Below are positions 44,595 through 53,755 of a stretch of DNA of 64,000 nt, in pieces. Positions within the stretch are counted from its first letter, which is position 1. Each line of letters begins with the position of its first letter. The translations under genes and the position numbers were made by a program. This DNA comes from Candidatus Gastranaerophilales bacterium (GTDB lineage: Bacteria; Cyanobacteriota; Vampirovibrionia; Gastranaerophilales; Gastranaerophilaceae), in assembly GCA_944326615.1 (NCBI GenBank), contig CALVEO010000001.1:57557-121556 (forward strand). Reading direction: 5' to 3'. Under the pieces are notes generated by a model that was not told the origin of the DNA, made no database searches, and worked only from the letters and a program-made list of their open reading frames with translations.

Positions 44595-45737
44595 ATGACA
44601 ATCAGACCAGTAACATCTGTAAATTTGGTAAACAGTTACAATCAGGTAAATTTTAGTGGTAAAAGAAAAAATGTATCAGAAAACGGAGAACCTTCAAGAA
44701 TAACAGTTCCACACCGTCTTGCAGTGCCTTTGGCGGCAACGGTGCTTGCAATGAGCCCGATGGCAAATGCCTCTGCAGTTCAATCTGAAATGTCTGAATT
44801 TGATTCTCCTGCAAAGATTGTAATGGTTGAATCTCCGAATGTATCAGAAGGAAACGAAACAGTTGTTGCGTCAAAAACTTTTCCGTCTGTTAAGGGGCCA
44901 AAATTTGAAACAATAACTCCTAAGATAACTCTTATAAATACAAAAGGCGGTTCAGGTTTTGATAAGATAGTTTACTCTGAAAGTGTAAGTGAAGATGGCA
45001 GACATATAATGGACTTGGACTATAAGATATCTGCTTTAAACAGGGCAAATTATACTCTTTTTGGAGATGACGGCTCCAAAGCAAATACTTTGACTTTTTA
45101 CGATATTGAATTGATAAATGAAAAATCTTTTGTCAAATCTGCCCCGATGTATTCAGATATTACCAGTGAAATGAAAAACTATATTGAGAATGCATTGAAA
45201 TCGGTAGATAATAATGCTGATATAAAGATAAATACTTATGATGTCGGTTTGCGTCAGACTAATATGAGCTTGCAAAATGTCCCTAACGGAGATATTTTGA
45301 AAGATGCTCAACCGTTTGAAAATTTCGGGTCTTTGGAAGGCTCTTCAAGTATTACGACTAAAAACGGAACTTATACAATAGGTTTTTATTCAAAAGATAA
45401 TAATCCGGATGACGCAGAACTTGTAACGGTTAAAAAAGAGGGGTATCCTGAACTTCAGGTCAAAGGGGTTTATGTAAATAATGCTTATTTTAATAAGAAT
45501 GATAGTAATCCTCAAAAGATTCTATATGGTTCTGTTTATTTATTAGGTAAAGATAACAACGGGCATCGTAAGCATTATTTCCTAATAGATGATGATTTGA
45601 CTGCTAAGCTTATTGCTATTTTTGAACAGCCGGCATTTAAAAATGCTCTTGAATATGTTGATATGAGGAATAAAATTAATAATTATTCGGCTGTACCATT
45701 TAATAAATGTATATTAGCAAATTTAGATGATGAATAA
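44595..45737 (+). CDS. Unknown exported protein with N-terminal NFSGK motif
   Basis: 380 residues. The start MTIRPVTSVNLVNSYNQVNFSGKRKN is polar; a hydrophobic segment (about 43-58, LAVPLAATVLAMSPMA) ends in ANASA, a good signal-peptidase site, so export with an extended N-region is plausible. The remainder is beta-rich with no recognised domain, and it contains a repeated K/D-N pattern. ACGGAGTTAAGACT precedes the ATG. The NFSGK motif recurs in three other unknown proteins here. The large gene at 45832 follows in the same direction. Confidence 0.72.
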   Translation: MTIRPVTSVNLVNSYNQVNFSGKRKNVSENGEPSRITVPHRLAVPLAATVLAMSPMANASAVQSEMSEFDSPAKIVMVESPNVSEGNETVVASKTFPSVKGPKFETITPKITLINTKGGSGFDKIVYSESVSEDGRHIMDLDYKISALNRANYTLFGDDGSKANTLTFYDIELINEKSFVKSAPMYSDITSEMKNYIENALKSVDNNADIKINTYDVGLRQTNMSLQNVPNGDILKDAQPFENFGSLEGSSSITTKNGTYTIGFYSKDNNPDDAELVTVKKEGYPELQVKGVYVNNAYFNKNDSNPQKILYGSVYLLGKDNNGHRKHYFLIDDDLTAKLIAIFEQPAFKNALEYVDMRNKINNYSAVPFNKCILANLDDE

Positions 45738-45831
45738 TAATTATTAACAATTGTAAATTTTTTATATCATGTTGAAATAGTCTGATTTTGCATGTTTTTA
45801 CATGTGTAGTGAGAAAAGCAGAGAGTTTATA

Positions 45832-48606
45832 ATGTCAATAATAGATAACAGCAATAATATAAATAAACTTACAAGTAGTTCCTTGAACACTGCATCTGTG
45901 CCAAGCCAGCAAAGTAGTGTTTCTGCTTCTCCGCTTCCATTGGTTGATACACAAAAGCAGGAATTATTAAAAAAATTAGGTATTACTCTTGAACAATACG
46001 AAGCTTTAAAAGCTCAGGTACCTGATTTTGATACCCTGAGCTTAGATAAACAGGCTGAATTGATTACTTCTTTAAATACTGGAAAAATAGAAACTGTTCA
46101 AAATACTTCTGAACAGGAAGAAGTTGCTCAACCTAAAACTGAAAAACAAATTTATAATGAAAAAACTCCTGATGCAAAAGTTGAAGATTGTTATTTAGCT
46201 TTTACAAAAAATACTTATATTTATGGAATAAAAGACAAAAATGGGAACATTATAGCGCAGTCTCATTCTGAAGAAGATTGGAATAAGCTTTCAGATGCTG
46301 AAAAGCAGGCTGAAATCGAAAAAGTAAAGGCTTTTATTGATAAAGATGAAAGATTGAAAAATGTAAAGGATACTTTTCTTGCTGCTACTGAAAAGAATAG
46401 CAAGCTAAAAGAAGATGCCGCAGATTCGGTTATGAGAGGTATTCTTGCATCTGAATTTAATGGTGTATCTTATATTGAATTTTTGCAGAAAGATGAATAT
46501 GAAAGATTAGGTATTGTTGATGAGTATCTAACGACTGAAGAAGGGCTTAATAAAGATAACTTGAATGCAAGCGACAAAGCTTATATGAAGTATTATGATA
46601 CCCTGAAATCTCAAATTAGCAAAATAGTGTCAGAAAGAACTGGTAAAGATGTCGGCGAAAATCTTGATGCATCTGATGTTGCAAAATATATGAGATATTA
46701 CAATCTTGATAAAACAGAGCTTATGCGTAATGCGATTTTAGATAAACCGGCTGAATCAAGAACTGCCAAAGAAATAGAGTTTATAAAGAATTTCCAAAAT
46801 CTGGAACAAACCCGTAATAAAGCAAAAGCTCAAAACCTATTATCATTGCAAGATGAGCTGAATTCCTATGAAACAAAGCTCCAGAACGGGCAAGAATTAT
46901 CTGCAGAAGAAAGGGCTGCTTATAATTCAATAAAACAATATTTCTCTGGTGATGAGGCAAAAAATTTGAAGAAGTTTGCGGCAGAAATTTTACCGCAGCC
47001 TAAAACGGATTATGAAAAATTAGTTGCTACTGAGGTAGAAAATTTTCAATCACAGATTAAAGATTTTGTGAATGGCTCTGACCTGGAAACAGCGGCCGCT
47101 CTTAGTTTTTTAGAAACAAAAACTAAAGGAATGTCTCAAAAAGAAAAAGGAAAGTATATTGATACATTCTTGAAATATTATAATACAGATGCTTCTGTAA
47201 ATGTCTACGGTTTTTATGCTAAACAGTATAAGAATTTATGGGATAATAACTGTCATTTGGATAAACAGGTTAACAATCTTACAAGTGCATCTCTTGCAGA
47301 CCAAGAGAAAGTTGAAAATAACATACAGTCTTTAGAAAATTCAAATAATCCTTTGCGTGAGAGATATGCTGCAGAGTTAACTATAACAGGTAGTAATAAT
47401 CTTGCAAAATCCTGCAATCCGGAAGTTGATGACAATAAAGTTAGTTGGAATAATCATGCATCGCAATTTAAGGATGCTGATGTTCAAATAGCTTCTCAAA
47501 AAATGAATGAAACTATAGTTAATGAAGAACTGCAAGAGCAGGCTGTTAAAGAATTACAGGGAAGTGAGCATGCTACAGACGAGTTACAGATTTATGCAGC
47601 TGATAATGCTGATAAGTTAAAAGGTAAAGCCCAATTAACTTCATTGGATATTGCAACAGATAAGTCTGAAAAAGCTCTTAAAAGAGCAGCAGAAAATGGG
47701 ATTTTTTCAAGATTAGAAAAAGAAAACCAACAACCGGCAATGGCTTTAGAACGTCAGAGATTGGAAGAACGATTAGATAAAGATGATGCTATAAAATATA
47801 CAAATATGCTGGCAGATCAGATTAAGGATTGCCATAAAGATAACCAGCTTGCTATGCATAATGAAATGATGAATTCTAAATATTCAGAAGTTCAGGAACA
47901 TGTTGCAGGTAATATCAAAGATTACGATCCTACTGTGCAGGCAGAAGCTCTTGAAACAGTATTAGCTTCCGGTAACGAAAAGGCTATTGAAGCTGCTGCA
48001 GAAAGTGTTAAATATTCTCCTGACTGCGTTAAATCTGAAATGGCAGAAGTTGTTGAAGCTTACGCATCTGACAATGCAATTCAGGCAGACAGCGCTATTC
48101 TTGAACAATTCGCTGATTTAATACCTTCGCAATCAAAAACAATTCAGGAAAAGATTGCAAGCGGACAAATTTTATCAGAAAGTGAACTTTCTACGCTTTC
48201 TGTTTCAGAAAGAAGAGATTATTTAGCTTCATTCTTCAAAAAACTTCCGGTTGACAAGAAAATTAAATTACTTGCTTCTATGCCGGATTCCCAGAAGAAA
48301 ACTATTTATACATTAATTGCAAGAACTGATTCTACTTTGTTTAATGCAATTATCAAAGACAAAGACAGAGCCGATCAATTGTTATCAATGGGGCTGCCGG
48401 AAGATGTAAATAACAAAATTAAAGGTGTTGTAAAATTTTTAGCCGTATCAGACATAGGTTATCAAAATATTGCAGCAAAATACGATATTGAATATGATAA
48501 TAATGATGCAGAAATAATTAAAGATAGAAAATATACAACAAAACCGCAGGATTTTGACAGCAAAGAAATTTATAAGAAAGACAAGATGGGTAATATCCTT
48601 GCATAA
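45832..48606 (+). CDS. Large helical unknown protein (924 residues)
   Basis: 924 residues from ATG 45832 (GAGAG upstream). The N-terminus is Ser/Gln/Asn-rich and disordered (about 1-45), a short helical module follows (KKLGITLEQYEALKAQVPDFDTLSLDKQAELI), and the rest is almost wholly alpha-helical. From about 600 to 760 helices recur with an average 30-35 residue spacing (VQAEALETVLASGNEKAIEAAAESVKYS; CVKSEMAEVVEAYASDNAIQA), like HEAT or armadillo repeats. No signal peptide or catalytic motif. A scaffold role is possible but not shown. A strong terminator ends it. Confidence 0.78.
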   Translation: MSIIDNSNNINKLTSSSLNTASVPSQQSSVSASPLPLVDTQKQELLKKLGITLEQYEALKAQVPDFDTLSLDKQAELITSLNTGKIETVQNTSEQEEVAQPKTEKQIYNEKTPDAKVEDCYLAFTKNTYIYGIKDKNGNIIAQSHSEEDWNKLSDAEKQAEIEKVKAFIDKDERLKNVKDTFLAATEKNSKLKEDAADSVMRGILASEFNGVSYIEFLQKDEYERLGIVDEYLTTEEGLNKDNLNASDKAYMKYYDTLKSQISKIVSERTGKDVGENLDASDVAKYMRYYNLDKTELMRNAILDKPAESRTAKEIEFIKNFQNLEQTRNKAKAQNLLSLQDELNSYETKLQNGQELSAEERAAYNSIKQYFSGDEAKNLKKFAAEILPQPKTDYEKLVATEVENFQSQIKDFVNGSDLETAAALSFLETKTKGMSQKEKGKYIDTFLKYYNTDASVNVYGFYAKQYKNLWDNNCHLDKQVNNLTSASLADQEKVENNIQSLENSNNPLRERYAAELTITGSNNLAKSCNPEVDDNKVSWNNHASQFKDADVQIASQKMNETIVNEELQEQAVKELQGSEHATDELQIYAADNADKLKGKAQLTSLDIATDKSEKALKRAAENGIFSRLEKENQQPAMALERQRLEERLDKDDAIKYTNMLADQIKDCHKDNQLAMHNEMMNSKYSEVQEHVAGNIKDYDPTVQAEALETVLASGNEKAIEAAAESVKYSPDCVKSEMAEVVEAYASDNAIQADSAILEQFADLIPSQSKTIQEKIASGQILSESELSTLSVSERRDYLASFFKKLPVDKKIKLLASMPDSQKKTIYTLIARTDSTLFNAIIKDKDRADQLLSMGLPEDVNNKIKGVVKFLAVSDIGYQNIAAKYDIEYDNNDAEIIKDRKYTTKPQDFDSKEIYKKDKMGNILA

Positions 48607-48639
48607 AAGGTTGAAATTGTAGTTTGTGAAAAAAACGAA

Positions 48640-48664
48640 AAGCCTCTTTTAAAGAGGCTTTTTT
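48640..48664 (+). terminator. Rho-independent terminator
   Basis: Hairpin AAGCCTCTTT/AAAGAGGCTT followed by T6, after the 924-residue gene. Confidence 0.9.
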
Positions 48665-48725
48665 GTGCTTGATTTTTTGTATTCTTTGTATTTTAATATT
48701 CTTACAGCGATTTTGTTTTTTGGTT

Positions 48726-48746
48726 ATTCTGAACTTGTTTCGGAAT
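48726..48746. repeat. R4 palindrome
   Basis: ATTCTGAAC-TTG-TTTCGGAAT, fourth R4 copy, in the gap before ispH; one arm has a base change that keeps G-T pairing. Confidence 0.65.
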
Positions 48747-48791
48747 CTCAATAATATATCGCAAGTTCCATAGAAAGAAGACAATTTTAAA

Positions 48792-49676
48792 TTGCCCGAA
48801 AAAATAGCAAAAGAAATTAAATTAGCTAAATATGCCGGATTTTGTTACGGCGTGAAAAGAGCTGTAGAAACCGTTAAAAAGTTAAAGGCTGAAAACTCTG
48901 ATAAAAATGTTTTTGTCTTGGGGGAACTTATTCATAACACACATGTTATTCATGAACTTGAAAAACTTGGGATAAAAACATTAACAGAAATCCCTGAACA
49001 TGGAGACGGTATCTGTGTTATAAGAAGCCATGGCGAAAGCCCGCAGGTCATTGAAAAAATTAAGCAGGCTGGATTTGAACCGGTTGATTTGACTTGCCCT
49101 GACGTTAAAAAAGTTCAGCAAAAAGCTGTAGAACTTGCTAAAGATGATTATTTCCTTGTAATTGTAGGCAAGTCTGAGCATCCTGAGGTTATTGCAATAA
49201 GAGCAAATGCTGAATTATGGAGTAAAAATGTTGTTGTTGCAGCATCCGTTGAACACTTGAAAGAATTTGAGGGGCAGATAAAAGCCCACAAACGTGTCGG
49301 AGTTGTTGTGCAGACTACGCAAAGGCTTACAACATTGAACTCTATAGTGGAATATCTAACCTCTATTTCTAAAGAAATTCATATTGCAAATACAATCTGC
49401 CAGAGTACGGCAATGAGGCAGAAAGAAGCCAGAGAACTTGCAGGAGAAAGTGATCTGGTTATTGTTGTTGGTTCTAAAAAAAGTGCAAACACAACACATT
49501 TGGCAGAAATTTTAAAAGATATCACTCAAACAATTCATATTGAAAATGCAGAAGAATTGGATTTGTTCAAAGATTTAATTAAAAATGCACAGAAAATTGC
49601 GGTTACTGCAGGTGCCTCAACCCCGCAGGATATTATTGAAAAAGTTATAAATTATTTAAACGAAGGAGATAAATAA
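48792..49676 (+). CDS. ispH: 4-hydroxy-3-methylbut-2-enyl diphosphate reductase
   Basis: Last step of the MEP isoprenoid pathway; an iron-sulfur enzyme. 294 residues starting with TTG at 48792 (AGAAAGAAG upstream, weak). The three cluster cysteines are seen in GFCYGVKRAVE, VDLTCPDVKK and ANTICQSTAMRQ, with IHNTHVIHEL and GIRSHG-like CVIRSHGES. The order ispH then an S1-domain gene, only one base apart, echoes the ispH-rpsA fusions known in some Firmicutes. Confidence 0.96.
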   Translation: MPEKIAKEIKLAKYAGFCYGVKRAVETVKKLKAENSDKNVFVLGELIHNTHVIHELEKLGIKTLTEIPEHGDGICVIRSHGESPQVIEKIKQAGFEPVDLTCPDVKKVQQKAVELAKDDYFLVIVGKSEHPEVIAIRANAELWSKNVVVAASVEHLKEFEGQIKAHKRVGVVVQTTQRLTTLNSIVEYLTSISKEIHIANTICQSTAMRQKEARELAGESDLVIVVGSKKSANTTHLAEILKDITQTIHIENAEELDLFKDLIKNAQKIAVTAGASTPQDIIEKVINYLNEGDK

Positions 49677-49677
49677 A

Positions 49678-50754
49678 ATGACAACAACATTAGAAAAAAC
49701 AAATTTAGATGAATTTGAAAGATTATTGGAAGAATCTTTTGCAAAATCTTATTCCGTAGCCGATATTGTAGAAGGTACGGTTATGAAAAAAGAAAGCGAC
49801 GGGTATTTAATCAGTGTTAAAGGTGCTAAAACGGAAGCTTTCTTACCATCAAAAGAAATTTCATCTTCTGACGGTATAGATAATCTTGAAGTCGGCGATG
49901 AAAGAGAATTTTATGTATTAAAAGAAGAAAATGATGAAGAAGGAATGGTACTTTCTCTTAAAAGGCTTGCTAATGCTCAGGCTTGGGCACAGCTTAACGA
50001 TGCTAAAGTTCAAGGTGATACAATTTTGGCCAAAGTTGTTTCTATCGTTAAAGGCGGCGTGCTGGTTGATGTCGCAGATTTGAAAGGTTTTATACCTTCT
50101 TCACAGTTGAGAACTGGTACACCTTTTGACGGTTTGATAGATACAAAAATTGAAGTTAAGGTTTTGGAAGCAGATCCTAAGAAAAATAAATTAATTTTGT
50201 CTCAGAGACTTGCAGTAGCAGAACAAAGAGATCAGGTTGTTGACAATATTCTCTCAGAACTTGAAGAAGATCAGATTGTAAAAGGAGAAGTTGTTAGAAT
50301 AGCTGATTTTGGGGCATTCGTAGATATTAATGGTATTGACGGATTACTTCCGATTTCTGAAATTTCCTGGTCAAGAATTAAACATCCGTCTGATGTTATT
50401 TCTCTTGGTGAAACAATTGAAGTTAAAATTATCAAAATTGATAATGAATTAAAAAGAATTTCTCTGTCTTTGAAGAGGATGGGTGAAGATCCATGGCAGC
50501 AAATCGAAGGTCAGTTTGAAGAAGGACAGATTATAACAGGAACTGTTAATAAAGTAACAGGTTTTGGTGCATTTATTAACATTTTCCCTGGTGTTGAAGC
50601 ATTATTGCCTGTTTCAGAGATGGCAGAAGAAAATGTAAATCCGTTCAATACATTTAAAATAGGCGACAGTGTTGAAGTTTTAATCAAAAAATTCACTCCG
50701 CAGGAACATAGAATTGCATTGAGTATCAAAGATATTAACAAAGATGCAGAATAA
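49678..50754 (+). CDS. rpsA: Ribosomal protein S1 (four S1 domains)
   Basis: 358 residues with four S1 RNA-binding domains: about 27-95 (VADIVEGTVMKKESDGYLISV), 113-180 (VQGDTILAKVVSIVKGGVLVD), 198-266 (GEVVRIADFGAFVDINGIDGLLPISEISW) and 282-352 (GTVNKVTGFGAFINIFPGVEALLPVSEM). It unwinds mRNA and aids initiation on the 30S subunit. Domains 3 and 4 fit the consensus best. AAGGAGATAAATAA lies before the ATG and it is co-transcribed with ispH. A long six-domain S1 is replaced here by the short form usual in cyanobacteria and Gram-positives. Confidence 0.94.
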   Translation: MTTTLEKTNLDEFERLLEESFAKSYSVADIVEGTVMKKESDGYLISVKGAKTEAFLPSKEISSSDGIDNLEVGDEREFYVLKEENDEEGMVLSLKRLANAQAWAQLNDAKVQGDTILAKVVSIVKGGVLVDVADLKGFIPSSQLRTGTPFDGLIDTKIEVKVLEADPKKNKLILSQRLAVAEQRDQVVDNILSELEEDQIVKGEVVRIADFGAFVDINGIDGLLPISEISWSRIKHPSDVISLGETIEVKIIKIDNELKRISLSLKRMGEDPWQQIEGQFEEGQIITGTVNKVTGFGAFINIFPGVEALLPVSEMAEENVNPFNTFKIGDSVEVLIKKFTPQEHRIALSIKDINKDAE

Positions 50755-50776
50755 TCTATTATTGAAAATTGGTATG

Positions 50777-50803
50777 CAGCGGACTTTTTAGTCCGCTGTT
50801 TTT
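50777..50803 (+). terminator. Rho-independent terminator
   Basis: Hairpin CAGCGGAC/GTCCGCTG with a T5 tail after rpsA. Confidence 0.9.
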
Positions 50804-50946
50804 CATGAAATATTAACGATTTTTATAATAATTTGCAGTGCACAGAAATATGTTATACACATAACTTCAAACGGCTGAATAATGGATTATTACTATTGTT
50901 TTTTCTCTCGCATTATGATAAGATTGACTTACAGGGAGAGTTGTCT

Positions 50947-52161
50947 ATGGATACTAAAATTACAAAGTTAAAGAATAATATAGAATTTGCTTATAAAAGA
51001 AACAAAAATACTCCTCGTATTGCGTTTTATTTAAATTTTTCATTAAACAATCCGCTTCCTGATCCCGGAGTTTATTCTCTTATGGTAAGGCTTTTTATGC
51101 AGGGTACAAAAAAACGCTCCGCACAGGCTTTGTCTGAAGAATTAGATAAATATGCAATAGAATTCAGTGCTGAATTAAAACTTGATTATGTAAAGTTTAA
51201 ATTTGTATGTCTGAATGAAGATTTTGAACAGGCAATGGAAATATTTTCAGATATTGTAAAGAACACGACTTTTGAAGAATTTGAGAAAGAACGCACAAAG
51301 ATGGAAGGCGAAATTATTGCAGAGCTGGATTCCCCGCGTGTAAAAGTTATTGACAGTTATTACCAAAATATTTATGAAGGTCATAATTACGGTTATACAA
51401 ATACTGTTATTCTTGAAAATCTGAAAAATATAACCAAAGAAGATGTAATAAATGCTTATAAAGCTATTATTGATAACAGCAAAAAAGTGGCAGTATTTGT
51501 CGGAGATTTGGATTATGACACAGTTGACAGGCTTTTAGAAAATTATATCGGAGATATTACGCCTTCTATTGAAAATCTTCCTGAATTAAAAAAACCGGAG
51601 CTTGCAACATCAAAAGAAGTCGAAGTTATTCAGCAAGAATTAAATCAGGCTCATATTTTAAAAGGCTGGATTGTTTCTACTGCTGACAGCAAAGATTATG
51701 CTTCGATTTCGCTTTTAAATATAATTTTAGGCGCAAGCGGTTTATCATCAAGATTATTTTTGGAACTTAGAGATAAAAAAGGGCTCGCTTATGTTGTTAG
51801 AAGTTCCTATGATGTTGCAAGGCTTTCTGCAAATTTTTCAATTTATATAGCTACTGAACCTAACAATATAAATACTTCTTTGAAGGGATTTGATGAAGAA
51901 ATTCAAAAGATTAAAAACATAAGAGTAAGTGAAGAAGAACTTGAAAATGCAAAAAATAATTTGTTCGGCAAATGGGCATTTTTAGGCGAAACTAATTCCC
52001 AGCAGGCAAATTGGCTGGCACATTATGCAGTTATGGGATTTGGTTTTGATTTTCATAAAAATGCAGTTGATAAAATAAAACAGGTTACTGTAGAAGATAT
52101 TTATAACTGTGCAAATAAATATTTTAATGACACTTATGTACTTTCTGTTTTGAAGCCGTAA
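50947..52161 (+). CDS. M16 peptidase-fold protein lacking the zinc motif
   Basis: 404 residues from ATG 50947 (CAGGGAGAG upstream; the open frame begins 114 bases earlier). Two M16 half-domains are visible, with the second-domain signature RLFLELRDKKGLAYVVRSSYD (about 275-297). The place of HxxEH in active members is PGVYSLMVRLFMQGTKKRSAQ, with no His or Glu pair, so it should not bind catalytic zinc. In M16B systems a motif-lacking subunit pairs with an active one; none lies adjacent. It is more likely cytoplasmic because it has no signal peptide. Confidence 0.87.
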   Translation: MDTKITKLKNNIEFAYKRNKNTPRIAFYLNFSLNNPLPDPGVYSLMVRLFMQGTKKRSAQALSEELDKYAIEFSAELKLDYVKFKFVCLNEDFEQAMEIFSDIVKNTTFEEFEKERTKMEGEIIAELDSPRVKVIDSYYQNIYEGHNYGYTNTVILENLKNITKEDVINAYKAIIDNSKKVAVFVGDLDYDTVDRLLENYIGDITPSIENLPELKKPELATSKEVEVIQQELNQAHILKGWIVSTADSKDYASISLLNIILGASGLSSRLFLELRDKKGLAYVVRSSYDVARLSANFSIYIATEPNNINTSLKGFDEEIQKIKNIRVSEEELENAKNNLFGKWAFLGETNSQQANWLAHYAVMGFGFDFHKNAVDKIKQVTVEDIYNCANKYFNDTYVLSVLKP

Positions 52162-52219
52162 CCATGTCAGGTAATAGATATGCTTTTTGATATAAAGAAT
52201 AATATTCAAGAGGCGTATT

Positions 52220-52756
52220 GTGAGAATTTTTTATATTGCTGTATTAATATTAATACTAATTTTAAATACAGGATTTTCTGTTTATAATACTGACATTTCT
52301 ATATCTTATCAACCAAATGTCGACAGGCTTGATAGAATATTCAGAGAAGCTTTGCCATTAGATAAAAAAGATATTTTTTTTACAAAAGTTCCACGAGGGC
52401 TTATTGTGAGTATAAACGAAAAAATATTTTTTAATCAATCTGAGATAAAAATTAAAGAAAGTTCGCTTCCGGTTCTTGACACCATAATAGAATTGCTCGA
52501 AAAATTAAACAACTATTGTGTTATTGAAAACCACACCGAAGAAGATAGTTTTGATAATAAAAATTTAGAGTTATCATTGCAGCGGGCAGAGAATATTGCT
52601 GAATATATGATAACATATGGAAAAATTCCGGCTTCAAGAATTTTTGCACTTGGCTACGGACAGTATATGCCATTTCGGGATAATGTATCTGCGAATAAAG
52701 ATGGGCTTAATAACAGGGTTGATTTTGTAATATTAGAATATGAAGCTAAGAGATAA
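52220..52756 (+). CDS. OmpA/MotB-domain envelope protein
   Basis: 178 residues from a GTG at 52220 (AAGAGGCG upstream). An N-terminal signal or anchor helix (RIFYIAVLILILILNTGF), a linker, and an OmpA-like peptidoglycan-binding domain (about 75-175: IKIKESSLPVLDTIIELLEKLNNYCVIENHTEE, LSLQRAENIAEYMITYGKIPASRIFALGYGQYMP, NNRVDFVI). The usual NR-x-[VI]-[DE]-[IF] ending is present. It would fix the envelope to the cell wall. It converges on the sigma factor gene with an 11-base overlap of coding ends. Confidence 0.88.
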   Translation: MRIFYIAVLILILILNTGFSVYNTDISISYQPNVDRLDRIFREALPLDKKDIFFTKVPRGLIVSINEKIFFNQSEIKIKESSLPVLDTIIELLEKLNNYCVIENHTEEDSFDNKNLELSLQRAENIAEYMITYGKIPASRIFALGYGQYMPFRDNVSANKDGLNNRVDFVILEYEAKR

Positions 52757-53573
52757 TACTCTGGCGGAGTCTTGTTGTTCTGTTCTCACTCAGAATATTT
52801 TTAAGTTTCATAATTGCCTGAGCATGAAGCTGACAGACTCGCGATTCTGACATGTTAATTGTAGAACCTATTTCTTTAAGCGTCATATTTTCCTGATAGT
52901 ATAGAACCATTATTATGCGTTCGCGTTCAGGAAGTCTTTTCAGTGCTTTTTCAAGCTGCTGCTTTACATTTTGTTCTTCTGCCTGTTCCTGAGGGTTAAG
53001 CTTATTGGTATCCTGAATTGTATCTATAATTTCAACGCTGTCATCTGTATTTCCTTTTTTGTCATATATAGATGTCATTGTTGTATCTTCTGACAGAAGC
53101 TGTAAAACTTTTTCAGGCTCCATATCCAAATATTCTGCTACTTCCGAAGTCGTCGGCATTCTTCCGAGTTCTTGTTTTAAATGTTCCTGGGCATTTTTTA
53201 TATCTTTAATTTTTTTTCTTACGCTTCTTGGTAGAAAGTCCTGAGCTCTTATTTTGTCTAATATTGCTCCTCTAATTCTGATAAGTGCGTAAGTTTCAAA
53301 TCTTGTATTTTTTTGCGGTGAATATCTTTCTATTGCGTTAATAAGTCCTTCAACCCCGTAGCCTGCAATATCTTCAATGGAAATTGTCGAAGGCAGGGTA
53401 ACTTTTACACGCCCAACAACATAGCGGATTAAATATATGTATTGGACAATAAGTGTATCGCGTAGATTTTTATTGTTTTTATCTTTAAGGTATTCTTCCC
53501 ATAGTGAAGCCAGCTCATCTTCCGACAGCCTTTTTATGTTATTGTATGATGTAAAATCAAAACTCTGGCTCAT
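52746..53573 (-). CDS. Sigma factor of the FliA/WhiG (sigma-28) type
   Basis: 275 residues from ATG 53573 (frame extends to a TTG at 53585). Region 2 (about 40-110) has LIVQYIYLIRYVVGRV, ISIEDIAGYGVEGLINAIERY and ARRGQ-like RFETYALIRIRGAILDKIRAQDFLPRSVRKK; region 3 covers about 115-185; region 4 (about 215-265) has LPERERIIMVLYYQENMTLKEIGSTINMSESRVCQLHAQAI. This is the FliA/WhiG class that drives flagellar, sporulation or stress regulons. No flagellar gene or FlgM-like anti-sigma lies nearby, so its targets are unknown. Confidence 0.93.
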   Translation of the reverse strand: MSQSFDFTSYNNIKRLSEDELASLWEEYLKDKNNKNLRDTLIVQYIYLIRYVVGRVKVTLPSTISIEDIAGYGVEGLINAIERYSPQKNTRFETYALIRIRGAILDKIRAQDFLPRSVRKKIKDIKNAQEHLKQELGRMPTTSEVAEYLDMEPEKVLQLLSEDTTMTSIYDKKGNTDDSVEIIDTIQDTNKLNPQEQAEEQNVKQQLEKALKRLPERERIIMVLYYQENMTLKEIGSTINMSESRVCQLHAQAIMKLKNILSENRTTRLRQSIIS

Positions 53574-53755
53574 TAAATTTCCCAAATATTAAATATCTTA
53601 CATATCTATTCTATACAATATAGTTTCATCTACATCATTTAAAAAGAGGAAATGTGTTTGATATTACTAAAGCTTGTGTAGTAGTACAATGTATATTTTA
53701 AAGATACTAAGATATTATGGCATTAAGGCAGTAAGAGTCATGTTTTATCTAAAAC

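Noticed and set aside
48792..50754. ispH-rpsA single fused gene
   Set aside because: A TAA stop ends ispH at 49676 and an independent ATG with its own AAGGAG site starts rpsA one base later.
50833..50946. Hydrophobic N-terminal extension of the M16-like protein as a signal peptide
   Set aside because: It covers the leader and promoter region; the ATG at 50947 has a strong ribosome site and matches the domain start.
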